DNA from: Verrucomicrobiota bacterium
Lineage (GTDB): Bacteria; Verrucomicrobiota; Verrucomicrobiia; Chthoniobacterales; Xiphinematobacteraceae
Reading direction: 5' to 3'
Assembly: GCA_003176035.1 (NCBI GenBank)
Contig: PSRL01000069.1
Location: 1-8,122, forward strand
Length of the DNA: 8,122 nt
Part shown: positions 6,230-8,122 of the stretch, piece by piece
Layout of the letters: each line of letters begins with the position of its first letter
How positions within the stretch are numbered: position 1 is the first letter of the stretch
Made by a program: the position numbers and the translations under genes
The notes under the pieces: generated by a model
What the model saw: the letters and a program-made list of their open reading frames with translations, nothing else
Databases searched by the model: none
Told to the model about the DNA's origin: nothing

Positions 6230-6299
6230 TTACACAAGAAAAGGCGAGTGTATGCCTAATATTAACAACTTCATAAAACCTTACAAATATGGACGCTTG
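6224..6299 (+). repeat. Imperfect tandem duplication, unit 2
   Basis: Starts CTATGATTACA and repeats AAGAAAAGGCGAG and the following segment with substitutions. Because 76 is not a multiple of three, entry into this unit from gene B reads CTA TGA and stops at once. Confidence 0.75.
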
Positions 6300-6344
6300 G
6301 CATCCAACAAGTATCCTTATCGCGGGACACCCATTTTTAAATAA
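6225..6344 (+). pseudogene. Out-of-frame C-terminal tail of gene B
   Basis: Read in the frame that matches unit 1 (YDCVRKGE), unit 2 gives YDYTRKGECMPNINNF, then IKPYKYGRLASNKYPYRGT and PIFK before TAA at 6342-6344: 39 open codons without a start. This is probably the former or alternative C-terminus of gene B, displaced by the frame-shifting duplication. It is unlikely to be translated alone. Confidence 0.5.
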
Positions 6345-6529
6345 ACAAAGATCGGGCTCTCTCATGTCACTCTATGAGTAGAACCTATCCCAAAACTCAA
6401 GTTGTATAGCGAAAAACTATAAAATGAGCATGTCCCTCTTTCCGCTGAGGTCCGGCAGCCCCTGGATGGCCTCTGTCTTGCGCCTTGCCTGGGATGGGAA
6501 ATTTTTCCCAAATTTCATAATTATTTTAT
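6345..6529. other. Intergenic stretch between the island and aguB
   Basis: No gene is seen. It holds a 17-base exact match to gene A (6359-6375 equals 3466-3482), the degenerate TATAGCGAAA repeat, and the palindrome GGGAAATTTTTCCC (6496-6509), which lies just past the aguB stop. That palindrome lacks both a proper loop and a following T-run on the minus strand, so it is only a weak terminator candidate. Confidence 0.5.
6405..6446 (+). repeat. Degenerate copy 2 of the TATAGCGAAA repeat
   Basis: TATAGCGAAAAACTATAAAA and the next three bases match the left half of the 1777-1827 element with about two differences including a one-base gap. The right arm TTTCCGCT (6439-6446) still pairs with AGCGAAA if one C is bulged, but the outer TATA has lost its partner. 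Same orientation as copy 1; the two lie on either side of cinA and genes A and B. Confidence 0.6.
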
Positions 6530-7417
6530 TCATGTATCGATCAAACGGCGATTGATCTCTCCGTAGGCATCGATTCTTCTGTCCCTCAAAAAAGGCCAGT
6601 GAGTTCTCTGATTTTCCACGAGACTCAAATCAATCTCGGCTACAAGGACTTCCTCTTCGGAGGAGGAACCTCTTTTAAGGATTTCTCCACTGGGATCGCA
6701 GATAAAGCTCTGTCCCCAAAATTCGATTCCTGGCCCTCCATCAGGGGCTTCATGGCCAACCCGATTAGCCACCGCTACATAGCATCCATTGGCTATGGCG
6801 TGTCCGCGCTGAACGGTCTCCCAGGAAGCATGCTGGCGCTGGCCCTGTTGTTCCTTTTCTGAAGGGTGCCAACCAATGGCTGTCGGGTAAAAAAGGATCT
6901 GGGCTCCCGCAAGCGCAGTGAGTCGAGCAGCTTCAGGATACCATTGATCCCAACAGATACAGACACCGACAGGAGCATACTTCGTCTTCCATGTCAAAAA
7001 ACCCAGATCGCCAGGAGTAAAATAAAACTTTTCGTAAAAAAGAGGATCATCCGGAATGTGCATTTTCCGATATTTACCTAGCAAGGTGCCGTCGGCATCA
7101 ATGACGACGGCGGTATTGTGGTAGAGACCGGGCGCTCGCCTCTCAAAGAGCGAAGCGATGAGGACCACTTTGAGTTCGCGAGCGAGAGCCGAAAGACGTT
7201 CCGTCCCGGGCCCCGGAATTGTCTCCGCGAAAGTAAAGTATTTATGATCTTCCACCTGACAAAAATATTGAGACCGAAACAGTTCCTGCGTGGAAATGAT
7301 GTGCGCGCCTTGAGCCGCTGCGGTTCTCATTCCACGTTCCATGGTAAGCGCGTTGGCCTGCAAGTCGGGACCGCACCGATGTTGAAGGAGCCCCACACGA
7401 AGTTTTTGTTGTTTCAT
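6530..7417 (-). CDS. aguB: N-carbamoylputrescine amidase
   Basis: A 295-residue nitrilase-superfamily enzyme that hydrolyses N-carbamoylputrescine to putrescine, CO2 and ammonia, the last step of the agmatine route to polyamines; cytoplasmic. The catalytic Glu-Lys-Cys triad is visible: Glu45 in STQELF, Lys118 in GKYRKMHIP, Cys155 in VCICWDQWYPEAA. The C-terminal signature THWPFLRDRRIDAYG is characteristic of the AguB group and distinguishes it from other amidases. Length fits the family. The start at ATG 7417 (MKQQKLRVGLLQ) matches the usual N-terminus; an in-frame ATG at 7453 would add 12 residues and overlap the divergent gene's start, and the longer open frame to 7642 runs antisense to the cyclophilin and is rejected. 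No clear Shine-Dalgarno. The usual partner aguA (agmatine deiminase) is not in the window, so it must lie elsewhere or be absent. Confidence 0.92.
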   Translation of the reverse strand: MKQQKLRVGLLQHRCGPDLQANALTMERGMRTAAAQGAHIISTQELFRSQYFCQVEDHKYFTFAETIPGPGTERLSALARELKVVLIASLFERRAPGLYHNTAVVIDADGTLLGKYRKMHIPDDPLFYEKFYFTPGDLGFLTWKTKYAPVGVCICWDQWYPEAARLTALAGAQILFYPTAIGWHPSEKEQQGQRQHASWETVQRGHAIANGCYVAVANRVGHEAPDGGPGIEFWGQSFICDPSGEILKRGSSSEEEVLVAEIDLSLVENQRTHWPFLRDRRIDAYGEINRRLIDT

Positions 7418-7451
7418 TGTCACTAAAAAAGGTCTATCCGAGGATGTTGCC
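7418..7451. promoter_or_regulatory. Short divergent intergenic region between aguB and the cyclophilin gene
   Basis: Only 34 bases separate the two start codons. Two full promoters do not fit, so at least one must lie within the opposite coding region. No convincing -35/-10 pair is seen. Confidence 0.4.
7440..7444 (+). promoter_or_regulatory. Shine-Dalgarno site GAGGA for the cyclophilin gene
   Basis: GAGGA ends seven bases before ATG 7452, good spacing. It is one of the few clear ribosome sites in the window and supports this start. Confidence 0.6.
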
Positions 7452-8033
7452 ATGCGAAAGCCAGTTTTCTTAGTAGTTGCTATTTTGGGATTGGTCATTT
7501 TAGCAGCAACATCCTTACTCAACGCAAAAATGACCGTTTCTGACATTCCAATCATTCTTAAAACTACCCGAGGGGATATCCACGCAATCTTATTTGCTTC
7601 GCAGGTGCCACTGACTACCGCCAATTTTTTGAATCTGGCCAAACGGCATTACTATGACGGCATTACTTTTCACAGAGTGATTCCTAATTTTATGATTCAA
7701 GGCGGCGATCCCACAGGCACCGGTATGGGAGGCCCCGGCTACAAATTTGAGGATGAAATCGATCCGAGCCTCAAGCACGACCGCCCAGGCCGTTTGTCTA
7801 TGGCAAATTCGGGCCCAAATACAAATGGAAGCCAGTTCTTTATCACCCATGTCCTCACCCCTTGGCTGGATGGCAAGCACACTGTATTCGGCCAAGTCAC
7901 CGAAGGGCAAACCATCGTTGATACGATCCAAAAGGGAGATAAAATTCTGGGAATCGAAGTTCTCGGCGATACCACATTCCTTTTTGAAAAAGAAAAAGAT
8001 CGGCTCGCTGAATGGGATAAGCAATTGCAATAG
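7452..8033 (+). CDS. Cyclophilin-type peptidyl-prolyl cis-trans isomerase, exported or membrane-anchored
   Basis: A 193-residue protein that catalyses cis-trans isomerisation of Xaa-Pro bonds during protein folding. The N-terminus has Arg2 and Lys3 followed by a hydrophobic run (about 5-23), either a signal peptide or an uncleaved anchor; no strong signal-peptidase site is seen, so the domain probably acts in the periplasm, free or tethered. The cyclophilin domain spans about 33-170 with active-site residues in place: Arg75 in FHRVIPNFMIQGGD, Phe80, Met81, Gln83, then SMANSGPNTNGSQFFIT (Phe130), Trp138-Leu139 and His143 in WLDGKHTVFG. The last roughly 20 residues are charged (EKEKDRLAEWDKQLQ). 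GAGGA before the ATG supports the start. Divergent from aguB with 34 bases between; no functional link is evident. Intact. Confidence 0.93.
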   Translation: MRKPVFLVVAILGLVILAATSLLNAKMTVSDIPIILKTTRGDIHAILFASQVPLTTANFLNLAKRHYYDGITFHRVIPNFMIQGGDPTGTGMGGPGYKFEDEIDPSLKHDRPGRLSMANSGPNTNGSQFFITHVLTPWLDGKHTVFGQVTEGQTIVDTIQKGDKILGIEVLGDTTFLFEKEKDRLAEWDKQLQ

Positions 8034-8122
8034 TTGCGTTCTGCACCTTTAGAGCATTTATTAACTAAATAGTTGAGTCTGAAAAAAGCGTTTAAGCTAG
8101 TAAACATCCATGTGTGCGGGTA
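8034..8122. other. 3' end of window, no supported gene
   Basis: AT-rich sequence after the cyclophilin stop. AACTA (8063-8067) and TAGTT (8070-8074) are complementary but too short to call a terminator. ATG at 8110 opens a four-codon frame cut by the window end; no ribosome site precedes it. Confidence 0.4.

Noticed and set aside
6496..6509. Palindrome GGGAAATTTTTCCC as the aguB terminator
   Set aside because: The stem leaves almost no loop and no T-run follows on the minus strand, so it is kept only as a weak remark.
3135..6529. Insertion sequence or toxin-antitoxin module as the origin of the island
   Set aside because: No transposase, integrase or toxin/antitoxin-like coding sequence is seen; tandem duplication explains the repeats better.
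7418..7642. N-terminal extension of aguB on the minus strand
   Set aside because: It would lie antisense to the cyclophilin signal and domain, adds 75 residues foreign to the family, and MKQQKLRVGL is the expected N-terminus.
8110..8122. Start of a further gene at the window end
   Set aside because: Only four codons are visible and there is no ribosome site.

Overview
This window looks like bacterial chromosome with ordinary housekeeping genes on both sides of an AT-richer, rearranged island. The lineage cannot be fixed from the sequence. The CinA style, frequent lack of clear Shine-Dalgarno sites and ankyrin/pentapeptide proteins would suit a host-associated member of the PVC group (for example Verrucomicrobiota), but that is a tentative inference. 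A few 60-base rows counted by eye give about 55-57% GC in the flanking genes and about 35-37% in most of the island; this is not a full calculation.

Layout. (1) Bases 1-1702: a lysophosphatidate-type acyltransferase (plsC, cut by the window edge) whose stop overlaps the start of an alpha/beta hydrolase (ATGA), a translationally coupled lipid-type pair. (2) Bases 1703-1868: a gene-free gap with two inverted repeats, one forming a strong 51-base hairpin. (3) Bases 1869-3134: cinA, full length with both domains. (4) Bases 3135-6529: the island. It holds two paralogous effector-like genes (A at 3260, B at 5279) that share a Ser/Thr/Pro-rich leader and an ankyrin-like middle but have different C-termini. 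(5) Bases 6530-7417, minus strand: aguB (N-carbamoylputrescine amidase). (6) Bases 7452-8033: an exported or membrane-anchored cyclophilin, divergent from aguB with only 34 bases between the starts. The final 89 bases hold no supported gene.

The main result is the history of the island. The block from the cinA 3' end through the leader of gene A (about 3022-3416) recurs diverged at about 5063-5474, offset by 2045-2048 bases. It includes a decayed, frameshifted scrap of the cinA C-terminus between genes A and B. This points to tandem duplication of a roughly 2-kb unit (cinA tail + upstream region + effector gene). Gene A carries ankyrin-like plus pentapeptide repeats and is interrupted by an in-frame TGA, after which pentapeptide repeats continue in the same frame for 87 codons. 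Gene B lacks pentapeptides and ends exactly where a 76-base imperfect tandem duplication shifts the frame; a further C-terminal tail lies in another frame up to 6344. Two related repeats beginning TATAGCGAAA, at 1777 and 6405, flank cinA plus the island.

The picture is of a small, evolving family of probable host-interaction proteins: constant upstream region and leader, changing C-terminus, with decay or re-modelling in progress. Secretion and function are inferred, not shown.
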